This document shows, piece by piece, positions 7,946 through 15,961 of a stretch of 64,000 nt of DNA. Every line of letters starts with the position of its first letter. Position 1 is the stretch's first letter. The DNA comes from an uncultured Chlorobiaceae bacterium (lineage in GTDB: Bacteria; Bacteroidota; Chlorobiia; Chlorobiales; Chlorobiaceae). The notes beneath the pieces were generated by a model that was not told where the DNA came from, made no database searches, and was given only the letters and a program-made list of their open reading frames with translations. Both the position numbers and the translations under genes were made by a program. The stretch is from NCBI GenBank assembly GCA_903994635.1, contig CAJEXQ010000003.1, positions 108,053 through 172,052 of the forward strand, read 5' to 3'.

Positions 7946-10426
7946 ATGAAAAAACAATTCAAAGTAACATGGTGGGCCAGAGCTGTGTCAGTTCTGGGGG
8001 GCCTTGGAGTTTTGTTGCAGGCACCAAATGCGCTGGCAAGCGAGGCCGATTTGGTTTTGCCGAATTTACATTCGGTGAATTTTCTCGGAGGAATACCCGG
8101 AGACACACTCTTGCTTTGGGGCCTTGTAATCTGCCTGTTTGGCATGATTTTTGGTGTAGTTCAGTACAAGGGTATTCGTGAACTTCCTGTTCACAACGCC
8201 ATGCGCGAGATCAGCGAACTGATCTACGAAACCTGTAAAACTTACCTTGTGACGCAGGGTAAATTCATTCTTGTTCTCTGGGTTCTGATTGGTGCAATTA
8301 TTGTGGCTTATTTCGGCTGGCTCCGCCAGATGGAAACCATAAAGGTTATCTCCATTCTTGTTGCCAGTCTTATCGGTATTCTCGGAAGCTACATTGTTGC
8401 CTGGTTCGGCATGAGGATCAACACCTTTGCCAACTCAAGGACGGCATTTGCAAGCCTTGGAGGAAAGCCCTTTCCAACCTACGCCATTCCGCTTCGCGCA
8501 GGGATGAGTATCGGTATGCTGCTCATCAGCATCGAGCTTTTTGTCATGCTCTGCATTCTGCTTTTTGTTCCCAGGGACTTTGCAGGATCCTGTTTTATCG
8601 GTTTTGCCATCGGTGAGTCTCTTGGTGCATCGGTGCTTCGTATTGCCGGTGGTATCTTTACCAAGATTGCCGACATCGGTTCTGACCTTATGAAGATCGT
8701 TTTTAAGATCAAGGAAGATGATGCCCGCAACCCCGGTGTTATTGCCGACTGTGCAGGCGACAACGCTGGCGACTCGGTTGGGCCGACTGCTGACGGTTTT
8801 GAAACCTACGGCGTGACCGGTGTAGCCCTGATCTCCTTTATCCTGCTTGCCATCAAGGCTCCGGAAGTGCAGATCATGCTCCTTGTCTGGATCTTTGCCA
8901 TGCGTCTTGTCATGATTTTTGCAAGTGCGGCTTCCTACTGGGTTAATGCCGCTTATGCCAAGATGAAGTACAGCAATGCTGCCGAAATGAACTTCGAAAA
9001 GCCACTCATCACGCTTGTCTGGCTGACCTCGATTGTTTCCATCATTCTTACCTACATCGCATCCTGGTACCTTATCAGCACGCTCGGTGACGGCACCATG
9101 TGGTGGAAGCTTGCTTCAATCATCACCTGCGGCACCATTGCCGGCGCGCTTATTCCTGAACTGGTCAACCGCTTTACCTCCACGGAGTGTGCCCACGTTC
9201 GCAATGTCGTCCAGTGCACCAAAGAGGGTGGAGCTGCCCTTAACATTCTCGCCGGTCTTGTTGCCGGTAACTTCAGCGCCTACTGGATGGGCCTTGCCAT
9301 TGTCGGTCTTATGGCCGGAGCCTACGGTTTAAGTACTCTCGGTTTGAGTATGTTGGGACTGACTCCTGAGCTGATTGCTGCAAAAGGGCTTCTTACTGTT
9401 GGACTTGGTCAGGTAATTATGCTCGCACCATCCGTTTTTGCTTTCGGTCTTGTAGCTTTTGGCTTTCTGAGCATGGGCCCTGTCACCATTGCGGTTGACT
9501 CCTACGGCCCGGTTACGGATAACGCACAGTCGGTCTATGAGCTCTCGCTTATCGAAACGCTTCCGAACATCAAGAGTGAGATTCAGCGCGAGTTTGGCTT
9601 CCAGCCCGACTTTACCAATGCAAAACGCTATCTTGAAGCTAACGACGGCGCAGGCAACACCTTCAAGGCAACAGCCAAACCGGTGCTTATCGGTACCGCT
9701 GTGGTTGGATCAACGACCATGATTTTCTCAATCATCATGATCCTTACCAACGGACTCGTCAATAACCTCGACAAACTCTCCATACTGTCACCTCCATTCC
9801 TGCTCGGTCTCATGATGGGTGGCGCGGTGATCTACTGGTTTACCGGCGCATCAATCAATGCCGTGACAACCGGTGCCTACTATGCTGTTGAATTCATCAA
9901 GAAGAATATCAAGCTTGACAGCTCCGTTGAAAGAGCCTCAATTGAGGACAGCAAAAAGGTTGTGGAGATCTGCACGAAGTTTGCGCAGAAAGGTATGCTC
10001 AATATCTTCCTTACCGTTTTCTTCACAACACTTGCCTTTGCCTGTCTCGATTCGTTCTTCTTTATCGGCTACCTGATTTCCATCGCCCTTTTCGGTCTCT
10101 ACCAGGCGATCTTTATGGCTAATGCCGGTGGCGCGTGGGACAATGCCAAAAAGCTTGTGGAAACTGAACTTAACGCCAAAGGCACTGAACTGCACGATGC
10201 GTCAATTGTTGGTGATACGGTCGGCGATCCATTCAAGGACACCTCTTCGGTTGCTTTGAACCCGATTATCAAGTTCACCACACTCTTTGGCCTGCTTGCC
10301 GTTGAACTTGCCATTGGACTCGCTCCACAGATTGCACTGACAGCCGCAGCAGTTTTCTTTGCCCTGTCGCTTGTTTTTGTACACCGCTCCTTCTTCTCCA
10401 TGAGGATCAAGGTGGACGAACACTGA
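7946..10426 (+). CDS. hppA: Membrane-bound H+-translocating pyrophosphatase, divergent subfamily
   Basis: An 826-residue integral-membrane pump that couples PPi hydrolysis to ion transport, with about 16 membrane helices and an N-terminal signal-like segment. The acidic Mg-PPi motifs are all recognisable but altered: IADIGSDL (near residue 243) in place of the usual ADVGADL, NPGVIADCAGDNAGDSVG (about 263-280), and GDTVGDPFKD near 755. A lysine follows GNTF (about 573), the position that makes canonical pumps K+-independent; the residue three further on is Ala, not the usual Thr. This pattern matches the divergent, Na+-inhibited H+-pumping group described from Chlorobium limicola, as I recall it from the literature. 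Preceded by AAAGGAAC; followed by a strong terminator. Confidence 0.93.
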   Translation: MKKQFKVTWWARAVSVLGGLGVLLQAPNALASEADLVLPNLHSVNFLGGIPGDTLLLWGLVICLFGMIFGVVQYKGIRELPVHNAMREISELIYETCKTYLVTQGKFILVLWVLIGAIIVAYFGWLRQMETIKVISILVASLIGILGSYIVAWFGMRINTFANSRTAFASLGGKPFPTYAIPLRAGMSIGMLLISIELFVMLCILLFVPRDFAGSCFIGFAIGESLGASVLRIAGGIFTKIADIGSDLMKIVFKIKEDDARNPGVIADCAGDNAGDSVGPTADGFETYGVTGVALISFILLAIKAPEVQIMLLVWIFAMRLVMIFASAASYWVNAAYAKMKYSNAAEMNFEKPLITLVWLTSIVSIILTYIASWYLISTLGDGTMWWKLASIITCGTIAGALIPELVNRFTSTECAHVRNVVQCTKEGGAALNILAGLVAGNFSAYWMGLAIVGLMAGAYGLSTLGLSMLGLTPELIAAKGLLTVGLGQVIMLAPSVFAFGLVAFGFLSMGPVTIAVDSYGPVTDNAQSVYELSLIETLPNIKSEIQREFGFQPDFTNAKRYLEANDGAGNTFKATAKPVLIGTAVVGSTTMIFSIIMILTNGLVNNLDKLSILSPPFLLGLMMGGAVIYWFTGASINAVTTGAYYAVEFIKKNIKLDSSVERASIEDSKKVVEICTKFAQKGMLNIFLTVFFTTLAFACLDSFFFIGYLISIALFGLYQAIFMANAGGAWDNAKKLVETELNAKGTELHDASIVGDTVGDPFKDTSSVALNPIIKFTTLFGLLAVELAIGLAPQIALTAAAVFFALSLVFVHRSFFSMRIKVDEH

Positions 10427-10455
10427 CACGTTCGGATTCACAGGAGTTATTCACA

Positions 10456-10486
10456 CGAAAGCCGCAGAAATGCGGCTTTCGTATTT
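10456..10486 (+). terminator. Rho-independent terminator after the pyrophosphatase gene
   Basis: An 11-base perfect stem (CGAAAGCCGCA / TGCGGCTTTCG) with a GAAA tetraloop is followed by TATTTTGG, 29 bases after the stop codon. Confidence 0.85.
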
Positions 10487-10524
10487 TGGACCACTATTAA
10501 AATATCCAGAAACAAAGACGCAGT

Positions 10525-11496
10525 ATGATTATCAGTGCAAGCAGAAGGAGTGACATCCCGGCTTTTTACGGTGACTGGTTTATGAATCGTTTGCGGGCGG
10601 GTGAGGTGCTGGTGCGTAACCCCATGCAGCCAAAACAGGTGAGCCGAATTTTGCTCACACCGGAAACTGTGGATGCATTTGTTTTCTGGACAAAGAATCC
10701 TGAAAAATTTCTGCCTCATTTGCCTGAGATTGATGCTTTAGGGTATTCGTATTATTTCCTGTTTACGCTTACCCCCTACGATGCAACGCTTGAGCCCGGT
10801 GTTCCAGAAAAAGGCAAGATTCTTGATCTGTTCCGGCAGCTCTCCCGATTGATTGGCCCTGAAAAGGTGATCTGGCGCTACGATCCTGTTGTTCTGACGG
10901 ATCGTTTCACTCCAGCCTGGCACGCAGAGACCTTCAGCCGATTTGCCAATGAACTATCTGGCTACACCGAGCGATGCGTCATCAGCTTTCTTGACGAATA
11001 CCGTAAGGTGAAGGGGCGGATGCGTGATATTCACTACCACTTGCCCAATACAGATGAAATGGGGGAGCTTGCCGCACGTTTTGCTGATGCTGCCCGTTGT
11101 CATGGTATGGCACTCTTCACCTGCAGTTATGATGTTGACCTGTCGCGTGATGGCATCATGCACAGCCGCTGTATTGACGCTGACCTTATTGAACGTATTT
11201 CCGGTCGTCAACTGCAACACAAAAAAAAGGACAACAACCAGCGTAACCGATGCGGCTGTGTTGAAAGTCGAGATATCGGGAGTTACAACAGCTGCGGGCA
11301 TGGCTGTCTCTATTGTTATGCGGTTGATAGCCATCCCAAAGCCTCAGCCGCCCAGCAGTGCAGCAATACAATGTCGCCCCTGCATTGCGACACATTGCGG
11401 GGAGATGAAACAATCGTTACCACACGGCGAAAAATCTACGGCAAAGCAGGTGGTCTTTCCGGCTCCACATTGATGCAAACGGAGCTGTTTGAGTAG
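10525..11496 (+). CDS. DUF1848 protein with C-terminal radical-SAM-like cysteine cluster
   Basis: A 323-residue cytoplasmic protein of the DUF1848 family. It opens with the family signature MIISASRRSDIPAFY and a barrel-like body (AFVFWTKNP, then VIWRYDPVVLTD). Near the C-terminus it carries C250-independent cysteines followed by C257-x3-C261-x2-C264 (CGHGCLYCY), the spacing that binds the [4Fe-4S] cluster of radical SAM enzymes, where it normally lies at the N-terminus. The family has no established function. After residue 270 the sequence is less conserved in character but still ends in a family-like SPLHC...LF tail. It is monocistronic, between two hairpins. Confidence 0.8.
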   Translation: MIISASRRSDIPAFYGDWFMNRLRAGEVLVRNPMQPKQVSRILLTPETVDAFVFWTKNPEKFLPHLPEIDALGYSYYFLFTLTPYDATLEPGVPEKGKILDLFRQLSRLIGPEKVIWRYDPVVLTDRFTPAWHAETFSRFANELSGYTERCVISFLDEYRKVKGRMRDIHYHLPNTDEMGELAARFADAARCHGMALFTCSYDVDLSRDGIMHSRCIDADLIERISGRQLQHKKKDNNQRNRCGCVESRDIGSYNSCGHGCLYCYAVDSHPKASAAQQCSNTMSPLHCDTLRGDETIVTTRRKIYGKAGGLSGSTLMQTELFE

Positions 11497-11584
11497 CGAA
11501 AGCAACGTAGAATCGACTTTGTAATGCTGCGCTGTCTTCTCTATAGCAATAGCATATTGCCGATCATTATTTCCTTCCGGGAAC

Positions 11585-11602
11585 GCCGAGCCCCAGCTCG
11601 GC
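11585..11602. terminator. GC hairpin, possible terminator
   Basis: A 7-base perfect stem GCCGAGC/GCTCGGC with a CCCA loop lies 88 bases past the DUF1848 stop. There is only a short ATTTTG tail, so termination is uncertain; it could also be a dispersed repeat. Confidence 0.4.
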
Positions 11603-11764
11603 ATTTTGAAATGTGTTTGAAGTCCTCTCCATAACCAGATATAGAAAAATAATTCTTATACTTCGCTCAATTATACTTTAAAATGAGCAGCCAAAAGTTT
11701 GCGCCCGTTGTTCGTTGGCCAAAATTCTTTCCCATTTTTTGTTAATCATGAACCGGAGACAACC

Positions 11765-12628
11765 ATGTGCAAAATAAATCCCCGCGTTGATTTTGCCTTT
11801 AAAAAGCTCTTTGGCAGCGAAGAGAACAAGGATTTACTGATCTCGTTGATTAATGCCATTGTTTCGGAAGAGGAACAGGTGGTGGAGGTGGAGTTGAAAA
11901 CCCCTTTTAACCTGGCCGATTACCGGGCGGATAAGATCTCTATGCTTGATATCAAGGCCAAGGCAGAAAATGGTCGCTGGTTCAACGTCGAAATACAGAT
12001 CACGAAAGACAATCACTTCGACAAAAGAGCTCTTGTATACTGTGCAAAACAGGTGACTGAACAGCTCAGTGAAAAGACGATGTACAAGGAGCTGAAGAAA
12101 ACCATCAGCATCAACATTCTCGATTACAACTTTATACCTGATTCAGAGGAAGTTCATAGTTGCTACAAAATCATCAATACCGCGACGGGCAAGGACGACG
12201 GGCTGCACGACGTTTTTGAGCTGCACTACATTGAGTTAAAAAAGTTTACAAAAACGTATCACGAAATTCAGAGCGCGCTGGACCGCTGGATCATTTTTTT
12301 AACGACAGCACATCAGCTTGACCGGGAGCATACCCCAAAAGAGCTGGCATCCGACAAAAATATTGTGAAGGCCATCGCTGCGATAGACAGGATGTTTAAT
12401 GAAGAGGAGCGTCAAGTCTATGAGGTTCGTCTTCAAGAGTTCACCGCTGTAGCGAGCATCATCGCCTCTGGAGCAGAAAAAAACATGGAAATAGGCATGG
12501 AAAAAGCATCAAAAGCCATTGTGCTGAACATGGCTGGCAAAGGTATTGATACGAACACCATAGCCGAATTCACCGGGCTGAGTATGCCTGATATTGCTGC
12601 CTTTTTACAGAGTAAAGGTGAGCAATAA
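11765..12628 (+). CDS. Rpn family PD-(D/E)XK nuclease / putative transposase
   Basis: A 287-residue protein starting at the ATG after CCGGAGAC. It begins with the Rpn signature INPRVDFAFKKLFG and carries the PD-(D/E)XK-type core LDIKAKAENGRWFNVEIQI (about residues 58-76). The middle has the family's helical region, and the C-terminal tail has an Ala/Met-rich segment ending in a small helix-turn-helix-like TIAEFTGLSMPDIAAFL. Rpn proteins in E. coli promote recA-independent recombination and act as DNA endonucleases. It opens the accessory region and stands alone; AT-rich flanks suggest acquisition. Confidence 0.88.
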   Translation: MCKINPRVDFAFKKLFGSEENKDLLISLINAIVSEEEQVVEVELKTPFNLADYRADKISMLDIKAKAENGRWFNVEIQITKDNHFDKRALVYCAKQVTEQLSEKTMYKELKKTISINILDYNFIPDSEEVHSCYKIINTATGKDDGLHDVFELHYIELKKFTKTYHEIQSALDRWIIFLTTAHQLDREHTPKELASDKNIVKAIAAIDRMFNEEERQVYEVRLQEFTAVASIIASGAEKNMEIGMEKASKAIVLNMAGKGIDTNTIAEFTGLSMPDIAAFLQSKGEQ

Positions 12629-12909
12629 GAGTACAAGAGAGCAGAAAGCCCAGGAAATACTGTAGAGCCAACAGTTACAACTGCTTTGGCTTCAGAGTGT
12701 TTCTTTTCCGTTGGCGGATTTTGTTACGCTGATATCTTTCTTCTTGAGCGATGTGGGATGTGGGATGTTGAAATCAATGGAACAATGGCTGGCCAAATAC
12801 ATAGTTCTGCAAGTTGGTAAGTCGGCGATAGTGATCTTTGCAAACCATGGTTCATTTGCTGAGAGTGGCCACTTCTCCTATATTCTTACTTGTAAGAAAT
12901 TCCCACACA

Positions 12910-13155
12910 ATGAGAGTCAGCATACACATCGCGAAAATTACCTCTAAAGGCCAGACCACTATCCCGGTATCCATTCGTAAAGCTGCACATTTGAATGCTG
13001 GCGATACCTTGACATTTGAAGTCAAAGGTGATTATCTCCTCATCAGAAAAATAAACGTCCCGGACGATGAATATCTGAAAGGAGTATCGGATTCACTCAG
13101 TGAATGGTCCTCACCAGAAGATGAGGAGGTTTGTTTATATTCAACAGAGCAATGA
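12910..13155 (+). CDS. SpoVT-AbrB domain antitoxin, apparently orphan
   Basis: An 81-residue protein whose first 45 residues form a swapped-hairpin AbrB domain (IAKITSKGQTTIPVSIRKAAHLNAGD), followed by an acidic tail of the kind that neutralises a toxin. Such antitoxins are normally followed directly by a PIN or MazF toxin. Here only 42 bases separate it from a different TA pair, so its partner appears lost. Start chosen at the ATG just before the domain; an ORF extends 72 bases further upstream but adds no recognisable sequence. Confidence 0.75.
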   Translation: MRVSIHIAKITSKGQTTIPVSIRKAAHLNAGDTLTFEVKGDYLLIRKINVPDDEYLKGVSDSLSEWSSPEDEEVCLYSTEQ

Positions 13156-13197
13156 TTCCGAATTGCATACACTTAACCAAGCAAGAGATGTGAAGCG

Positions 13198-13422
13198 ATG
13201 AACACTCAAGAACTGATAACTGAAGTAATTTCACTGCCTGTTGAAGATCGGGCGCTGGTAGTAGATTATCTGCTGAAAAGCCTCAATCATGGTGAACCTG
13301 ATATCGAGAAAACTTGGGCAAAAGAGGCGCAGCGTCGTCTGGAAGAGCTGCGTTCTGGAACGGTTCAGGCTATTCCTGGAGATGTAGTTATCAACAATCT
13401 GAGGAAACGGCTTCATCAATGA
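13198..13422 (+). CDS. Addiction module component (antitoxin), TIGR02574-like
   Basis: A 74-residue acidic, helical protein with the family-typical opening TQELITEVISLPVEDRALVVDYLLKSL and a C-terminal stretch in which a Trp (KTWAKEAQRRLEEL) and short beta region probably wrap the toxin. The stop codon overlaps the ATG of the following ParE-like toxin by four bases (ATGA), the usual translational coupling of type II modules. Confidence 0.82.
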   Translation: MNTQELITEVISLPVEDRALVVDYLLKSLNHGEPDIEKTWAKEAQRRLEELRSGTVQAIPGDVVINNLRKRLHQ

Positions 13423-13721
13423 ACATCGAATTTCATCCGGAAGCAGCATCCGAGCTTGATGAGGCTGTTGACTATTATGAAACGAAGGAAAATGGGTTAG
13501 GCATTGATTTTGCCTCAGAGGTTTTTGCAACAATCAACAGGATAAGGGCTTATCCTGAAGCATGGCCTTTACTCTGTGCTGAACTTTATCCTGAAATTAA
13601 TCGTGCTTTGGTAAAACGTTATCCTTACGGGGTTTTGTACAGTGCCGAAAAAGATCGCATTTACATTGTGGCCATCATGAATCTTTCAAGGAATCCTGAA
13701 TACTGGAAAAAACGGATGTGA
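13419..13721 (+). CDS. ParE/RelE-family toxin
   Basis: A 100-residue toxin with the ParE-like plan: FHPEAASELDEAVDYYE in the first helix, a Gly-Leu-Gly turn, the AWPLL segment, the basic KRYPYGVLYS strand and a final strand ending in NLSRNPEYWKKRM. RelE/ParE toxins either cut mRNA on the ribosome or poison gyrase; with this antitoxin type, ParE-like action is more usual but not shown. It overlaps its antitoxin gene by four bases and starts at the ATG inside that overlap. Confidence 0.85.
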   Translation: MNIEFHPEAASELDEAVDYYETKENGLGIDFASEVFATINRIRAYPEAWPLLCAELYPEINRALVKRYPYGVLYSAEKDRIYIVAIMNLSRNPEYWKKRM

Positions 13722-13977
13722 CATCATGTGCTGATTCAGCTTTATCTGATCCATCGCTGGATGAAGAGGGGCGGCATTGCTCTGATTGACGAGCCGTTTC
13801 TCTATCTGCATTCATCTCTTTTCTTGTTGATTAGTGTTACATTTCCTTGCCTGCCACTTTTTGCTGTAAAACCGCTAAACGTAAGGGTAAACCTTTTCTT
13901 ATGTGATCGGCTTTCGATAAATTGCTTTTTCAATTGAGCGCATTTACTTCTTTTCAAATTATTGGCGGCTGCAAATC

Positions 13978-14220
13978 ATGCAAGTTGAAAAATGGGGTAA
14001 CTCTCTGGCGGTAAGATTTCCCGCTCTGTTGGTGCAAGCCCTTGATCTGAAAGAAGGCGAAGACATTGATCTTCAGCCTACAGGAGCAAAAGTTTTTGGT
14101 GTCAGTAAAAAGGAGCCTAACAAAGAGTTGCTTTTGCGGCTGCACCAGTTTCGTGGACGATTGCCTGCAGATTTTCATTTTGACCGCCATCAAGCCAATG
14201 AAAGGGGCGAAACCCAGTGA
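13978..14220 (+). CDS. MazE/AbrB-type antitoxin
   Basis: An 80-residue antitoxin with the MazE-like start QVEKWGNSLAVRFPALLVQALDLKEGE (AbrB fold, DNA binding and autoregulation) and a C-terminal toxin-binding arm. The arm contains GVSKKEPNKELLLRLHQFRG, a segment seen in antitoxins paired with PIN toxins. Its TGA stop overlaps the GTG start of the PIN toxin. Confidence 0.85.
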   Translation: MQVEKWGNSLAVRFPALLVQALDLKEGEDIDLQPTGAKVFGVSKKEPNKELLLRLHQFRGRLPADFHFDRHQANERGETQ

Positions 14221-14609
14221 GCAAGGCATTTATCGATAGCAATATTGTCTTGTATCTTTTGTCTGCTGACATAGCCAAAGCCGACCGGTCAGAAGAAATA
14301 CTTGCGGACGGTGGAGTGATTAGTGTACAGGTGCTCAATGAAGTTGTATCGGTTTGCCGACGCAAGCTCAAGATGCCTTGGGAAGAGATCGAGGCTTTGT
14401 TGCTGGCAGTGAAAGCGTTTTGTGACATTCAACCACTGACTGTGGCTTCTCATGAGAAGGCTGTAGAGATTGCCAAGCGCTTTCAATTATCGTTCTACGA
14501 TGCCAATATTGTTGCCTCTGCTCTCTTATCCGGTGCAGAGGTACTGTTTTCTGAGGATATGCATAGCGGCATGCTGATTGATGGAATCCGTGTTCAAAAC
14601 CCTTTCTGA
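14217..14609 (+). CDS. PIN-domain toxin (VapC type)
   Basis: A 130-residue PIN ribonuclease, starting at GTG in the GTGA overlap with the antitoxin gene. Acidic metal ligands are visible: D7 in FIDSNIVLY, E41 in VLNEVVSVC, D97 in YDANIV and D117 in SEDMHSG. VapC toxins cleave tRNA or rRNA. Its 3' end overlaps, on the opposite strand, the end of a broken PIN gene. Confidence 0.88.
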   Translation: MSKAFIDSNIVLYLLSADIAKADRSEEILADGGVISVQVLNEVVSVCRRKLKMPWEEIEALLLAVKAFCDIQPLTVASHEKAVEIAKRFQLSFYDANIVASALLSGAEVLFSEDMHSGMLIDGIRVQNPF

Positions 14610-14758
14610 ATATTCACGGCGCAGAGTGTGGCAATCTGGTACCGGACGGCGATGATTGATTCTGTTCCGCAAAGTATTGGTAGTCGAAACAGTCTCTCCA
14701 GGATTTCACTGGATTCCATGTCGATCAGAATGTTCGCGTCACTGATGAGGAGCATCAT
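14594..14758 (-). pseudogene. Remnant of a second PIN-domain toxin
   Basis: Starting from two adjacent ATGs at 14758/14755, the reverse strand encodes a clear PIN beginning (LLISDANILIDMES) for about 28 residues. After that the reading frame becomes non-PIN sequence and stops at residue 54, inside the 3' end of the neighbouring intact PIN gene. A deletion seems to have joined the toxin start to foreign DNA. Confidence 0.65.
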
Positions 14759-14951
14759 CCGCTGTTTCGAGTTGGCGTTGTTTGTAAAACGACATCATCG
14801 GGATGCCAGGCAATTCGGCTGCTTTGGATTCTGAAATGCAGTGTTCACCGAGAGCGCGGTAGACCAGTTGCTGGGAAAGTTTCGGGTTTTCCTGTGGTAC
14901 AGTGGTTTCCGGTTCCACTTTCCAGACAGCATGGATCATTGCAACCATCAT
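14739..14951 (-). pseudogene. Antitoxin C-terminal fragment (XRE/ImmA-associated type)
   Basis: The last ~45 residues, with YRALGEHCISESKAAEL followed by PGIPMMSFYKQRQLE, look like the C-terminal end of antitoxins that precede PIN toxins in chlorobial TA loci. The expected N-terminal domain is missing. The reading frame overlaps the PIN remnant by 20 bases in the usual coupled arrangement (ATGATG inside the last codons), so the pair was once a normal operon. Confidence 0.55.
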
Positions 14952-15295
14952 GGCTATGCAGGCTGAGTATAAAGGATTTAATTGGAAGGTGTTGGATGGG
15001 CGATGTGAAGAGTATGTCAGAGCAAACCAGAAGTTAAACGGGAAGCTAACGATGAAAAAAAGTACTCATTGCCACGCAACACCTGTAAATATCAAAAGCA
15101 GGTAACTTATATTGACGTTTGCAGTTTTCCCGTAATCCTGACAAGAAGCCACACATAGGGTATTAAGACCTCCAACGTTGAAAATCCCTAAACCTTCATG
15201 GCGCACAAGGAGGCCACTGTCCGCATCATAATCAACAAGCTGCTCGAAGAGGCTTGTTGCTTTTTTCAGATTTAACGATTCAGTTCAAGAAAATC
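14952..15295. other. Gene-poor stretch with a short possible hsdR-start remnant
   Basis: No intact gene is seen. At 15197-15268 a 23-codon plus-strand ORF reads MAHKEATVRIIINKLLEEA before losing sense. This resembles the opening of some type I restriction R subunits, where it would continue into GWRFF. The match is short and from memory. The rest is low-information sequence between TA debris and the HD-domain gene. Confidence 0.3.
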
Positions 15296-15952
15296 ATGGC
15301 TAAAATTGAATTTCCAGGATTGCTGAAGCTGTTACTGGAAGAGAGCGATCTCCAGGCACCTGTACGTGCAATTGCTGACCAGATTGGAAACATACTTTCT
15401 GACAATAAACTCCCGTTCTTTCCCGATTACACTGATCACGGTATTGATCACGTCAACCGTGTGTTGCAATTCGAGGTAGAGCTTGTGCCCAAAGCGGTTT
15501 GGGAACATAGCCAAAATGACTCCAATCCACGTTTGCTCTGCGATGCCGATGCAGCAGTGATTATTGGTGCCACCATTTTGCATGACATCGCCATGCACTT
15601 GCATGAGGATGGATTTAGGGAACTCGTCAGCCCTGATTCCCGGTTTCGATCTCTCTCGTGGTTCAAAGATACCCACGAAGATCATGCTGCCGATCGCATT
15701 TGGCCTGAGTTGTGGGAGGAGTATGTTCGTGAGGCAAAGCGATTCAGCGAACGTGATCTGGCCAAAATTATTGGTGAGAAGGAGGCGCGTGTCTGGAAAT
15801 TCGATCAGCTTCCAGATGAAATCGGCCAATGGGTGGGAAACCATTACCTGATCATTGGCGAATTTATCCCTCGTTACCATGCTCGTCGCGGTAGGAATGC
15901 CAGTTACCTGACACCCCCCGCACAGATCCGTACTTGCGGAACTACCGCATAG
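15296..15952 (+). pseudogene. HD-domain (HD-CE-like) protein, truncated by a group II intron tail
   Basis: The first 196 codons encode an HD-type metal phosphohydrolase-like domain. H48/H52 lie in YTDHGIDHVNRVL and H96-D97 in ATILHDIAMHLHEDG, with a long helical region and the segment IIGEFIPRYHAR that usually runs on into the second half of the domain. From 15885 the frame enters the reverse complement of a group II intron 3' end and stops after 22 unrelated residues. The downstream part of the gene is not found on the far side of the insertion. Domains of this type occur in large signalling or defence-related ATPases, so the full protein was probably much longer. Confidence 0.65.
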
Positions 15953-15961
15953 GCTCCTGCC
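15885..15961 (-). mobile_element. Group II intron 3' end (domains V-VI), truncated
   Basis: Read on the minus strand, this contains a domain V-like hairpin (GGAGCCTATGCGG, TAGT loop region, CCGCAAGTACGGATC) with the catalytic AGC, then a domain VI-like hairpin ending CTACCGCGAC at the junction with the HD gene. One G appears missing from the expected AGCCGTATG, so it is probably dead. The intron is interrupted by the IS4-type element that starts at 15962; no reverse transcriptase gene remains. Confidence 0.65.

Noticed and set aside
12711..12947. 78-codon ORF upstream of the AbrB antitoxin
   Set aside because: It overlaps the antitoxin start in another frame, has no ribosome site and no family resemblance.
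14902..15105. 67-codon ORF after the broken TA pair
   Set aside because: Low-complexity translation, overlaps an antitoxin remnant on the other strand, no homology recalled.
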